Positions 25,780 to 34,693 of a stretch of 64,000 nucleotides of DNA are shown here, one piece after another. The translations under genes were made by a program, and so were the position numbers. Numbering within the stretch: the first letter of the stretch is position 1; each line of letters starts with the position of its first letter. The stretch is from assembly GCA_002375695.1 (NCBI GenBank), contig DFMO01000003.1, positions 424,367 to 488,366 on the forward strand. The letters run 5' to 3'. A model generated the notes under the pieces. It made no database searches. It worked only from the letters and a program-made list of their open reading frames with translations, and was not told the DNA's origin. The DNA comes from Flavobacteriaceae bacterium UBA3591. GTDB taxonomy: Bacteria; Bacteroidota; Bacteroidia; Flavobacteriales; Flavobacteriaceae.

Positions 25780-26229
25780 ATGAAAAAGATACGAATAACG
25801 AAGATTTTTTCTTTTGAAACCGGACACGCACTTTACGGCTACGACGGTAAATGTAGAAATGTGCACGGCCACAGCTATAAATTGTCGGTTACCGTAATTG
25901 GCTCGCCAATAGACGATACAAACCATGTAAAATTTGGAATGGTAATCGATTTTAGCGACCTAAAAAAAATTGTAAAAGAAGAAATTGTAGATGTTTTTGA
26001 TCACGCAACTGTTTTCAATAAAAACACACCTCACGTAGAGTTGGCAAAGGAATTAAGCGACCGTGGCCACAGTGTACTTTTAGTAGACTACCAGCCAACA
26101 AGCGAGATGATGGTGATAGATTTTTCTGAAAAAATAAAAAACCGTCTGCCTAAAAATATTGAACTTCACTCTTTAAGATTACAAGAAACCGACAGCAGTT
26201 ATGCGGAGTGGTTTGCTGGCGATAATTAA
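25780..26229 (+). CDS. queD: 6-carboxytetrahydropterin synthase family protein
   Basis: 149-residue QueD/PTPS-family enzyme, first dedicated step toward queuosine and other 7-deazaguanines from dihydroneopterin triphosphate. Zinc ligands are the His in FETGHALYG and the two in VHGHSYKL; the catalytic Cys is in GKCRNVHGH, and the closing ETDSSYAEW holds the substrate-binding Glu. It lacks queC/queE neighbours, so a pterin role is not excluded. Confidence 0.88.
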   Translation: MKKIRITKIFSFETGHALYGYDGKCRNVHGHSYKLSVTVIGSPIDDTNHVKFGMVIDFSDLKKIVKEEIVDVFDHATVFNKNTPHVELAKELSDRGHSVLLVDYQPTSEMMVIDFSEKIKNRLPKNIELHSLRLQETDSSYAEWFAGDN

Positions 26230-26295
26230 ATTTACAACGCCACCCCGAGCATTTCCACTTTGCTCAATATAAACTTAGATGAAGGGTCTTTTTAT

Positions 26296-26303
26296 ATATC
26301 TTT
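26296..26303 (+). promoter_or_regulatory. -7 promoter box at the lpxH start
   Basis: TATCTTTG ends only 4 nt before the ATG at 26308. If used, the mRNA would be leaderless or nearly so; it also excludes the earlier in-frame start at 26260. Confidence 0.4.
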
Positions 26304-26307
26304 GAAT

Positions 26308-27075
26308 ATGCAAATTCCGCAGGGCAAAAAAATATATTTTTCGAGCGATAACCATTTAGGTGCTCCCACTCGAGCCGAAAGTTTACCACGTGAAAAAATT
26401 TTTGTAAAATGGTTAGATTCCATTAAACACGACGCCGAGGTTATTTTTTTGCTGGGCGATCTTTTCGATTTTTGGTTTGAATACAGAACAGTTGTGCCCA
26501 AAGGCTTTGTTCGTACTTTGGGGAAATTGGCCGAGCTTCGCGATAGCGGGATTCAGATTCACTTTTTTGTAGGAAATCACGATTTGTGGATGCGCGATTA
26601 TTTTGAAACCGAACTCGATATTCCAGTTTATCACGACCCAAAAGAATTTATTTTTAACAACAAACACTTTTTTATTGGTCACGGCGATGGAAAAGGTCCG
26701 GGCGATAAAGGTTATAAGCGCATGAAAAAGGTTTTTACCAATCCATTTGCGCAATGGCTTTTCCGTTGGTTACATCCCGATATTGGCGTGCGCTTAGCAC
26801 AACATCTTTCGGTAAAAAATAAACTTATTTCGGGCGATGAAGACAAAGCATTTTTGGGCGAAGATAAAGAATGGCTCGCCCAGTATGCCAAACGAAAATT
26901 GGATAGCAAACACTTCGATTATTTTGTGTTTGGGCATCGCCATTTGCCAATGGAGATTAAAGTTGGCGAAAATTCAACTTATTATAATTTAGGCGATTGG
27001 ATTAATTATTTTACTTACGGTATGTTTGATGGAGAAAAGTTTGAGTTGAAAACTTTTGAAAATTCTAAAGAATAA
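26308..27075 (+). CDS. lpxH: UDP-2,3-diacylglucosamine diphosphatase
   Basis: Calcineurin-type metallophosphoesterase of lipid A synthesis that cleaves UDP-2,3-diacylglucosamine to lipid X and UMP. The 255-residue protein has the metal-binding blocks SSDNHLG, GDLFDFWFE, GNHDLWM, HGDGKGPGD and GHRHLP. The D-x-H of the first block reads DNH as in the family. The start at 26308 (MQIPQGKK) is preferred over 26260. Confidence 0.9.
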   Translation: MQIPQGKKIYFSSDNHLGAPTRAESLPREKIFVKWLDSIKHDAEVIFLLGDLFDFWFEYRTVVPKGFVRTLGKLAELRDSGIQIHFFVGNHDLWMRDYFETELDIPVYHDPKEFIFNNKHFFIGHGDGKGPGDKGYKRMKKVFTNPFAQWLFRWLHPDIGVRLAQHLSVKNKLISGDEDKAFLGEDKEWLAQYAKRKLDSKHFDYFVFGHRHLPMEIKVGENSTYYNLGDWINYFTYGMFDGEKFELKTFENSKE

Positions 27076-27102
27076 TAGTTTCGCCTCGTTCAACCTACTA
27101 TT

Positions 27103-28794
27103 TTATTCCATAATATCCTTTAATCTCAATTGTAAGCTCACATTTCCTTGCCACTCATTTTCGTCTATGCAGTAGGCTGCTTTAAAAGGCTTTCCGTTGC
27201 AGGCTATTTCATGTTTATTTGCCAATCCAAAGCCTATGCCTGTAAATTGATTTGAATTTCCTTGTTTCACAACAACGCGGAGATGCGTTTTGTCGGCTCC
27301 CACACATTTTCCCCAACCCGTATCCATAAGGTTTTGGGTCATAAATGTTGGCGTCATATTTCCGGGACCGAAAGGGGCAAATTGTTTTAAAATTCTATAA
27401 AATTTTGGGGTGATGTCATGCAGGTTTATTTCGGCATCTATCCTAATTTCGGGCGTTAATAAATGTGGATCAATGGTTTCTGAAACTACACGTTCAAATT
27501 CATTTTTAAAGTTTTCAAAATCTTTCTCGAAAAGGGTTAAACCTGCGGCATACATATGCCCACCAAACTGTTCAATGTATTCGGCGCAGTTTTCCAAGGC
27601 GTTGTAAACATCAAAACCTTTTACGGAGCGAGCTGAAGCTGCTAGCTTTTCGCCGCTTTTTGTAAAAACCAAAGTGGGGCGGTAATAAGTTTCTGTCAAG
27701 CGGGAAGCCACAATTCCAATCACGCCTTTGTGCCAATTTTCTTGATACACAACGGTTGTTTTTCGTTCTTCCTCTTTATTTGTAATTATTTGCTGAAGTG
27801 CTTCTTCGGTAATTTGTTTATCTGCTTCCCGTCGATCTGTGTTATAAGTTTCAATTTCTGCGGCAAAGGTTTCGGCTTTTTCTGGGTCAGTTTCTGTGAG
27901 TAATGTAACGGCGTGGTTGCCGTGTTTCATACGTCCGGCAGCGTTAATGCGAGGAGCAATAATGAAAACCACATCGGTAATGGTGAGGGTTTCTTTTTTC
28001 ACCTGCTTTAAAATTGCTTGCATTCCCGTGCGCGGATTGCTGTTTATTACTTTCAACCCGTAATGTGCAAGGATTCGGTTTTCACCAGTAATTGGGACAA
28101 TATCTGCTGCAATTGCAGTAGCTACCAAATCTAAATACAGCAATAAATTTTCAAGCTGTAAACCTCGCTTTTCGGCTAACGCTTGAATTAATTTAAACCC
28201 AACACCACACCCACAAAGTTCCTTGTACGGATAGGAGCAATCATCCCGTTTTGGGTCGAGCACGGCAACGGCTTTTGGAATTTCAGGCCCCGGACGGTGG
28301 TGATCGCAAATAATAAAATCGATGTTCTTTTTAGTAGCATACGCCACTTTATCAATGGCTTTTATACCACAGTCTAAGGCAATTATCAATGAAAAATCAT
28401 TGTCATCGGCAAAGTCAATTCCCTTATACGAAACGCCATACCCTTCGTTATAACGGTCGGGAATATAGGTTGAAACATTAGGGTAATAACTTTTTAAGTA
28501 TGAAGAAAGCAGCGCCACACTTGTGGTTCCATCCACGTCATAATCGCCGTAGATTAAAATGTTTTCTTCGGAAGCGATGGCTTTTTCAATGCGCAAAACC
28601 GCTTTATCCATGTCTTTCATAAGATACGGATCGTGTAGATTGTCTAAACTTGGGCGGAAGAATTTTTCGGCTTCTTCAAAAGTCTCTACCCCGCGCTGTA
28701 CCAAAAGCGAAGCAATAAGTGGTTCAACCTTCAAGGCTTTTGAAAGTGAATTTACTTTTTCGTGATCGGGTTTTGGTTTTAGGGTCCAACGCAT
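27103..28794 (-). CDS. recJ: Single-stranded-DNA-specific exonuclease RecJ
   Basis: 5'-3' exonuclease of recombination and mismatch repair, 563 residues. DHH-family motifs are complete: IYGDYDVDGTTS, an Asp in LIALDCG, DHHRPG, and the DHHA1 region with GRMKHGNHA; an OB-like C-terminal domain follows. It converges with lpxH with a 27-nt gap. Confidence 0.95.
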   Translation of the reverse strand: MRWTLKPKPDHEKVNSLSKALKVEPLIASLLVQRGVETFEEAEKFFRPSLDNLHDPYLMKDMDKAVLRIEKAIASEENILIYGDYDVDGTTSVALLSSYLKSYYPNVSTYIPDRYNEGYGVSYKGIDFADDNDFSLIIALDCGIKAIDKVAYATKKNIDFIICDHHRPGPEIPKAVAVLDPKRDDCSYPYKELCGCGVGFKLIQALAEKRGLQLENLLLYLDLVATAIAADIVPITGENRILAHYGLKVINSNPRTGMQAILKQVKKETLTITDVVFIIAPRINAAGRMKHGNHAVTLLTETDPEKAETFAAEIETYNTDRREADKQITEEALQQIITNKEEERKTTVVYQENWHKGVIGIVASRLTETYYRPTLVFTKSGEKLAASARSVKGFDVYNALENCAEYIEQFGGHMYAAGLTLFEKDFENFKNEFERVVSETIDPHLLTPEIRIDAEINLHDITPKFYRILKQFAPFGPGNMTPTFMTQNLMDTGWGKCVGADKTHLRVVVKQGNSNQFTGIGFGLANKHEIACNGKPFKAAYCIDENEWQGNVSLQLRLKDIME

Positions 28795-28954
28795 AATATT
28801 CGATAATTCTACAATTTGGATTGGGTGTGATTATTAAATAACGGGAAGGCTGTAAAATTACAAAATTTGAAGTAGGATTAACGAGATTTTTCTTTTTTCA
28901 TTATTTTGTATATTGTAGAGGAATAGCTCCCCACTAACCATAAAAATCTATATT

Positions 28955-30442
28955 ATGAAAAAATTTTTACTTTTTTTAGCAATGTTAGTTTGGGCATTTG
29001 TGGGAGCACAAGATGGCGGATTAGACACCTCTTTTGGCAATAATGGAGTTGTACAAACAGATATTGATGGCAATAGAGATTTAGGCATATCAATAACACA
29101 ACAAATGGATGGAAGGCTTTTGGTGGCTGGACAGTTTAATATACAAGGCCAAGAATTTCCTTCTATCGCTAGATTTAATTTAAATGGTTCTATAGATCCT
29201 TCATTTGGAAATAACGGTGTGGCAGTTTTTAATCGTACTGGGTATGAATATGAATACTATAGAAAAGTATTAAGCCAAAGTGATGGAAAAATTGTAGCAA
29301 ATGGAATTTTTTCTGTGACTGCTAATTATCAATTTGTAATCAACCGATTTTTAACCGACGGCTCAATTGATACTAGTTTTGGCAATAATGGTGAATTAAT
29401 TGTTTTTCCTGAACAAATTGCTACGGGCGAAATGACACTTCTAAATGATGATTCTTTACTTGTCGTTGGTAGAATTTTCGAAAATGGAATATCTAAAATT
29501 GGTTTAAAAAAATATTTATCAGACGGTACGTTAGATACTTCTTTTGGAAATAATGGAGTCGTGATAACTGCGATTGGAGATGAAAGCAGTGCACAAAAGG
29601 TGCTTATTACTAGGGACAATAAAATAGTAGTACTAGCAGGGATGGAAGACAACGGAGAGCAATCTCAAGTGTTATTACGCTACTTGTTGAACGGTACAGT
29701 TGATAGTTCTTTTGGTAACAATGGGCTAGTGAATATATTAAATGAACCCGATTTCTCTTCACAAAATATTGCAATTTACGAGGACGGTAAAATTTTGGTC
29801 CATAGCTCTTTTGTAGATTGGTATAATGAAAGAATAAATAATCTAATTTTTAGATTTCTACCTGATGGAAGTTTTGATACGTCTTTTAGTAGCAATGGAT
29901 ATTTAAATCCGAATAGAGGAAATTTATCGATTAGAAAAGTTGAAATTCAACCTAACCAACGATTATTAATTTTTGGCGAACTCACAAATTTTCTGGAAGG
30001 TGGGGGACCTTTTTTTATAAAACGATATCACCTTGGAGGACATCTTGATACAAGCTTCAATTTCATTACCAACTCTTATGATAATTTTGTAGCAGATATG
30101 TTAATACAACAAGACGGTAAAATAACTTGTTTGGCCAATACGGCGTGGTATAATGGCCAAGAAGACATTATTTTAGAGCGACACTTTAATACCCCATTGT
30201 CCGTTTCAGAATTTGATTACGATTCTTTAAAAATCTACCCAAACCCCTCAAGCGGAATTTTTACGATTGAACGCGAATTGTTTTCTGAAAACACACCTTT
30301 CCAAATAACTGATATAACAGGAAAGATTATTGTTTTGGGTGAATTGACTGAAAAGCAATCACAAATAAATCTCACTGCTGCCCAAAGCGGAGTTTATTTT
30401 CTGAAAACTTCAAATAGTGTTTTTAGATTGCTGAAGAATTGA
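28955..30442 (+). CDS. Delta-60 repeat protein with T9SS sorting domain (copy 1)
   Basis: Secreted 495-residue protein: signal peptide ending WAFVGA-Q, then seven delta-60 repeats centred on DTSFGNNG (last two degenerate), then a T9SS type A sorting domain beginning KIYPNPSSG. Seven repeats suggest one seven-bladed beta-propeller. Function unknown; cell surface or secreted. The next gene is a paralogue 40 nt downstream. Confidence 0.85.
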   Translation: MKKFLLFLAMLVWAFVGAQDGGLDTSFGNNGVVQTDIDGNRDLGISITQQMDGRLLVAGQFNIQGQEFPSIARFNLNGSIDPSFGNNGVAVFNRTGYEYEYYRKVLSQSDGKIVANGIFSVTANYQFVINRFLTDGSIDTSFGNNGELIVFPEQIATGEMTLLNDDSLLVVGRIFENGISKIGLKKYLSDGTLDTSFGNNGVVITAIGDESSAQKVLITRDNKIVVLAGMEDNGEQSQVLLRYLLNGTVDSSFGNNGLVNILNEPDFSSQNIAIYEDGKILVHSSFVDWYNERINNLIFRFLPDGSFDTSFSSNGYLNPNRGNLSIRKVEIQPNQRLLIFGELTNFLEGGGPFFIKRYHLGGHLDTSFNFITNSYDNFVADMLIQQDGKITCLANTAWYNGQEDIILERHFNTPLSVSEFDYDSLKIYPNPSSGIFTIERELFSENTPFQITDITGKIIVLGELTEKQSQINLTAAQSGVYFLKTSNSVFRLLKN

Positions 30443-30482
30443 GGTGAAAAAATTTCTTTGGAAGCATTAAAACTTGAAAATT

Positions 30483-31964
30483 ATGAAAACACTTTTGCTT
30501 TTTTTTATAGGAATAATTTCATCCTTTACCTATTCGCAGGATGGAACACTAGATACATCTTTTGGGAATAATGGCTTTGCAATTAGCAGTTTTTTTGGCG
30601 GAACCGATAAAGCTTCTACAATCGCAGTACAAGCAGATGGAAAAATCGTCGTTTTTGGATTAGTAAATGTCAGTAGTGGGTTTTCATATGGATTATTGCG
30701 ACTCCATCCAGATGGAGAGTTAGACACTTCCTTTGGCATGGACGGGTTTGTGATAGCCCCTGCTGGCGATAACTTTCGGCAATTTTTCGACTCATTGCAC
30801 ATTCAATCAGATCAAAAAATTATTGCTTCAACAACATTTATGGAAAATTCAGATTCAGATTTTATGGTGATGCGATATCTGCCAAATGGAGATCTGGATC
30901 CCTCGTTCGGGGTAAATGGTGTTGTAAAGACTAATTTGAGCGCTGATTATCTTGGAGCAACAAATCTTCTTGCTGATGGAAAAATAGTGGCTGGCGGAAG
31001 CGCAAAAACCAATGGCACAGACAACCATATTTTTTTAGTACGATATCTCAGTAATGGGCAACTCGATCCATCCTTTGGCAATGGCGGCACCGTAACTGAA
31101 TTTATAGACAGTGAAACATTAAAAGTGTTTGAGATAAGGACCCAAGACGATGGTAAAATTATAGTGCCATATTTTACTATTGAAAACGCTATAAATAAAT
31201 TTAAACTGAACCGATATCTTCCCAATGGTGATCTGGACACCACTTTTGGGAATGGAGGGAGCGTTGAAATAGACAGTAATAGTGAAATGTTTTACGCTTC
31301 TTTGACTTTACAGCCAGATGGCAAAATTTTACATTCTTACAAGGGGCGGGGCCAACAAACTGTAAAAATAAGAAGATTGCTTAACGATGGATCTTTGGAC
31401 ATAGCGTTTGGTACGGATGGTGTCCTTCAGATTTATGATGATATGTTGATAGTCTTTAAAATATTGGTGGAAGATGATGGTGATCTCGTAGTTTTTGGTC
31501 CAACATACGGTTTTGAGCCAGATGATAACGATACCTATCGCTTTAACCCAGATGGTGCAATTGACTATACTTTTGGCACTAACGGCAATACTTCGTTAGG
31601 TTTTGAAGGGGCCGATATTGCCTTTCAAGAAAATGGAAAAATACTAATAACGGGCAACACATTTTTTTACAGTGGCGGTGGCGAACGTTTTATTGTAGCA
31701 AGACTTAACAATGGACCGCTTACTGTAACAGAATTTGAAATGAATAGCTATAAAATCTATCCAAACCCATCAAATGGAATTTTCACTATTGAATGCGAAC
31801 TGTTTGCTGAAAAAACACCGTATCAAATAACGGATATAACTGGAAAAATTATTGCCTCGGGTGTATTGACCGAAAAGCAATCGCAGCTAAATCTTGCCGC
31901 TGCACAAAGTGGCATTTATTTTCTGAAAACTTCAAATAGTGTGTTTCGCTTACTGAAGAATTGA
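30483..31964 (+). CDS. Delta-60 repeat protein with T9SS sorting domain (copy 2)
   Basis: 493-residue paralogue of the upstream gene: signal peptide ending SSFTYS-Q, seven repeats (DTSFGNNG to YTFGTNG) and a T9SS tail beginning KIYPNPSNG. The tails of both copies are nearly identical (TDITGKII, LTEKQSQ, FLKTSNSVFRLLKN), whereas the propellers differ widely. ATG at 30483 chosen over an in-frame TTG at 30474. Confidence 0.85.
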   Translation: MKTLLLFFIGIISSFTYSQDGTLDTSFGNNGFAISSFFGGTDKASTIAVQADGKIVVFGLVNVSSGFSYGLLRLHPDGELDTSFGMDGFVIAPAGDNFRQFFDSLHIQSDQKIIASTTFMENSDSDFMVMRYLPNGDLDPSFGVNGVVKTNLSADYLGATNLLADGKIVAGGSAKTNGTDNHIFLVRYLSNGQLDPSFGNGGTVTEFIDSETLKVFEIRTQDDGKIIVPYFTIENAINKFKLNRYLPNGDLDTTFGNGGSVEIDSNSEMFYASLTLQPDGKILHSYKGRGQQTVKIRRLLNDGSLDIAFGTDGVLQIYDDMLIVFKILVEDDGDLVVFGPTYGFEPDDNDTYRFNPDGAIDYTFGTNGNTSLGFEGADIAFQENGKILITGNTFFYSGGGERFIVARLNNGPLTVTEFEMNSYKIYPNPSNGIFTIECELFAEKTPYQITDITGKIIASGVLTEKQSQLNLAAAQSGIYFLKTSNSVFRLLKN

Positions 31965-31998
31965 GTTGAAAAAATTTCTTCGGAATTTGAGGGTTGCG

Positions 31999-32036
31999 AT
32001 TTATTTGGAATTTGGAGTTTGTGATTTGGAATTTCC
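31999..32036. repeat. Short AT-rich tandem repeat
   Basis: Imperfect copies of TTTGGAATTTGG/TTTGTGATTTGG in the gap before the AhpD-like gene. Low complexity; no gene. Confidence 0.4.
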
Positions 32037-32078
32037 AAGTGGCATTTTGTACTTTCATATTTCAAAAAAAATAAAACG

Positions 32079-32669
32079 ATGCCATTAGTAACACCACTTT
32101 CCCCAAGCCATGACGCCGAAACAAAACAATTGGCCGAATTTTTTAACGAAACCCTAGGCTTTTGCCCAAACAGCGTGCTTACCATGCAGCACCGTCCAGC
32201 AATTAGTAAAGCATTTATTAATTTGAATAAAGCCGTAATGGCTAATGAAGGACGCGTTACTTCAGCCTTAAAGAGAATGATTGCTTGGGTGAGTAGCAAC
32301 GCAACTGGTTGTCGCTACTGCCAAGCACACGCCATTCGCGCTGCCGAACGTTACGGCGCTGAACAAGAGAAGTTGGACAATATTTGGGAGTATAAAACGC
32401 ATCCCGCATTCTCGGAAGCAGAACGTGCAGCCCTCGACTTTTCTTTGGCGGCCAGTCAAGTGCCCAATGCAGTAGACCAAGAAATTAAAAATAGACTATA
32501 CAAATACTGGAATGAAGGTGAAATTGTTGAAATGCTTGGGGTAATTTCGCTTTTTGGTTATTTAAACCGCTGGAATGACTCCATGGGAACAACTATTGAA
32601 GAAGGTGCAGTAGAAAGTGGCGAGCAATATCTTGGGAAACATGGATGGAATAAAGGGAAGCATATTTAA
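32079..32669 (+). CDS. Carboxymuconolactone decarboxylase / AhpD-like protein
   Basis: 196-residue all-helical protein of the CMD family. The redox motif CRYCQAH (Cys-x-x-Cys-x-x-His) follows a conserved helix (TSALKRMIAWVSS), as in AhpD-like peroxidase-related proteins. A disulfide reductase or peroxidase role is likely; the true substrate is unknown. Its end touches the convergent rsmI stop. Confidence 0.85.
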   Translation: MPLVTPLSPSHDAETKQLAEFFNETLGFCPNSVLTMQHRPAISKAFINLNKAVMANEGRVTSALKRMIAWVSSNATGCRYCQAHAIRAAERYGAEQEKLDNIWEYKTHPAFSEAERAALDFSLAASQVPNAVDQEIKNRLYKYWNEGEIVEMLGVISLFGYLNRWNDSMGTTIEEGAVESGEQYLGKHGWNKGKHI

Positions 32670-33344
32670 TTAACTTATCCCTTTTACCACAATCACAATT
32701 TCTCCTTTAGGGGGCTTATTTTCAAAATGTTTTAAAACCTCTTCGGCAGTACCGCGAATAGTTTCTTCGTGTAGCTTGGTAATTTCACGCGAAACGGAAA
32801 CCTGTCTTTCGGCACCAAAATACGCTACAAATTGCGCAAGTGTTTTAAGCAATTTGTGGGGCGATTCATAAAAAATAATAGTTCGGGTTTCTTCGGCTAA
32901 TAACTTAAGTCGCGTTTGTCTTCCTTTTTTTACGGGTAGAAAACCTTCAAAAATAAACTTATCATTGGGGAAGCCGCTGTTTACTAAGGCAGGGACAAAA
33001 GCTGTAGCACCGGGGAGACAATCTACTTCAATACCCGCATCTACACACGCGCGAGTTAATAAAAACCCCGGATCGCTAATGGCCGGAGTTCCGGCATCGC
33101 TAATAAGCGCAATGTTTTCACCGTTTAAAATTCTTTTTACAATGCCTTCAACCGTTTTGTGTTCGTTGTGCATGTGGTGCGAGTGCATTTGGGTGCTTAT
33201 TTCAAAATGTTTTAAGAGTTTGCCGCTGTTGCGGGTATCTTCGGCCAGAATTAAATCTACATCTTTTAGCACTTCAATTGCACGAAAAGTCATGTCTTTT
33301 AAATTGCCGATTGGGGTTGGTACCAAATAAAGTTTTCCTGCCAT
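32670..33344 (-). CDS. rsmI: 16S rRNA (cytidine-1402-2'-O)-methyltransferase
   Basis: SAM-dependent methyltransferase of the tetrapyrrole-methylase fold acting on C1402 in the decoding centre. The 224-residue protein has LYLVPTPIGNLKDMTFRAIEVL, ILAEDTRNSGKLL, ISDAGTPAISDPG and FYESPHKLL, all characteristic of RsmI. The ~225-residue form lacks the C-terminal extension of E. coli RsmI. Confidence 0.95.
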   Translation of the reverse strand: MAGKLYLVPTPIGNLKDMTFRAIEVLKDVDLILAEDTRNSGKLLKHFEISTQMHSHHMHNEHKTVEGIVKRILNGENIALISDAGTPAISDPGFLLTRACVDAGIEVDCLPGATAFVPALVNSGFPNDKFIFEGFLPVKKGRQTRLKLLAEETRTIIFYESPHKLLKTLAQFVAYFGAERQVSVSREITKLHEETIRGTAEEVLKHFENKPPKGEIVIVVKGIS

Positions 33345-33347
33345 AGT

Positions 33348-33704
33348 TTATGGACGTACAAATTTTCCGAAGAAGTAAGAAACGAGTAAAAATATAATGC
33401 CGAAAAGAGGTAGGGTTAAGCCAGGGTCGCCTATTTTATAAAGCGCGAAACTCGCCAAAACAAGGTCGAAAAAAAGCCCTGCGTAAGCCCATTCCATAAC
33501 CCATTTGGGTCTGCGTAGTACTATAAAAAATATTGCCGTAACTTTAGCTAGTGCCATGGGTATAACCAAATAAGACGGATATTGATAATCTTGATACGTG
33601 CCTTCTATTACCGCTGTATCTGTTAAATATGTATATGCGGAATATAGAAATAACACGCTAAGAAGCCCAGTGGCAATCCAATAAATGGTCTTTCTAGCTG
33701 TCAT
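33348..33704 (-). CDS. DoxX-like membrane protein
   Basis: 118-residue protein with four hydrophobic segments, matching the DoxX-like family (IYWIATGLLSVLFLYSAYTYL at the start). Inner membrane; function unknown. Three nucleotides upstream of rsmI and 10 nt after the hypothetical gene, so in one operon. Confidence 0.75.
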   Translation of the reverse strand: MTARKTIYWIATGLLSVLFLYSAYTYLTDTAVIEGTYQDYQYPSYLVIPMALAKVTAIFFIVLRRPKWVMEWAYAGLFFDLVLASFALYKIGDPGLTLPLFGIIFLLVSYFFGKFVRP

Positions 33705-33714
33705 GTAGATAGGT

Positions 33715-34509
33715 TTAATTAAAACTTTTCTCTACAATATTCATAAAACGTTCAGAATATTCCTCTTTATTTAACCAATAATTATAATCTGGTTTAACTT
33801 TTTCTTGTATAAAATTTTGGGCTTCTTCAAAGTTATCCATCGTGTTTATTTGCGAAAGTACGCGAGTATAATCTTCGGCGTGACCATCAAAAAGGTGTTT
33901 TACAAAAGCTAGTCTATCATTTAATCCTACGTTTAACCCTCTGTTTATTGAGTCGTTTAACGATTTTGCTCGCGACTCGGTCATTGTTTTGCTCGCTTTT
34001 TCGCCTTGTGTAGAAGGTGGAAAAAGGTCGAGTGTTTTCCGTTCAAATTCGGGCATTTGCTGGTAGTTTGAAGCAAATTCTTCTAAATCGTTTTGTGTGT
34101 GTTTTGAACCATTATCTTTGGTGTCGTGTTTTAACGAAGCATCTTCTGTAAATTTGGGTAACATACCGTCCAACATCTCATCTATGCGTTCACTTTCTTC
34201 GGGCATTTGCGCAACAATATCTTTTATCTTCTCCATTAAGGGTTCAATTAAGTCGTCTTGATGTTCGGGTTGCGGTACGGGCTCTGGTTCTTTAAACCAA
34301 TTTTCTTCGCGAAAGCTTTTAGAGTCTAAGGAGGTGGGGAGGGTATCTTCGGCAGAAGATTCAATTTGGTTTTCAAGATATTCAAGAACCGATAACTTTT
34401 CATAAAGCTCACCAACCAACCCCTTTATATTACTGGTATTAAAGGATTTTTCTTCTTCGCTTAATTGCTTTGCAAGCTTGGCAATTTGCTCGCGGACTTT
34501 CTTCTTCAT
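33715..34509 (-). CDS. Conserved hypothetical protein, Bacteroidota-type
   Basis: 264-residue soluble protein: N-terminal helix-rich/coiled region (KKKVREQIAKLAKQLSEEEK), an acidic low-complexity middle, and a C-terminal block GLNDRLAFVKHLFDGHAEDY to NYWLNKEEYSERF that I have seen as a conserved ending in Bacteroidota hypothetical proteins. No catalytic motif. First gene of the operon with the DoxX-like gene and rsmI, and divergent from tdk. Confidence 0.75.
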   Translation of the reverse strand: MKKKVREQIAKLAKQLSEEEKSFNTSNIKGLVGELYEKLSVLEYLENQIESSAEDTLPTSLDSKSFREENWFKEPEPVPQPEHQDDLIEPLMEKIKDIVAQMPEESERIDEMLDGMLPKFTEDASLKHDTKDNGSKHTQNDLEEFASNYQQMPEFERKTLDLFPPSTQGEKASKTMTESRAKSLNDSINRGLNVGLNDRLAFVKHLFDGHAEDYTRVLSQINTMDNFEEAQNFIQEKVKPDYNYWLNKEEYSERFMNIVEKSFN

Positions 34510-34693
34510 ATCTTTCTAAATTAATCTAAATTTCTATTTTGTTTTTATAAATTTACGCATCCTTTATGTAAACATCAACTATTTTTGTTTTCATGTTTTA
34601 AATCTTTGTAAAGCAAAGGTTTCTGAAAAAAATTATAGTTCATTCTGCTTTTAAAAATGCATATTCACTTAATATTAGGCGTAAATTTAAACT

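Noticed and set aside
26236..26244. GCCACCCCG, matching part of the 12-kb repeat on the other strand
   Set aside because: Only nine bases agree and the flanks do not; chance match is likely.
26260..26307. N-terminal extension of lpxH
   Set aside because: It spans a perfect -7 box, and the metallophosphatase domain begins right after the ATG at 26308.
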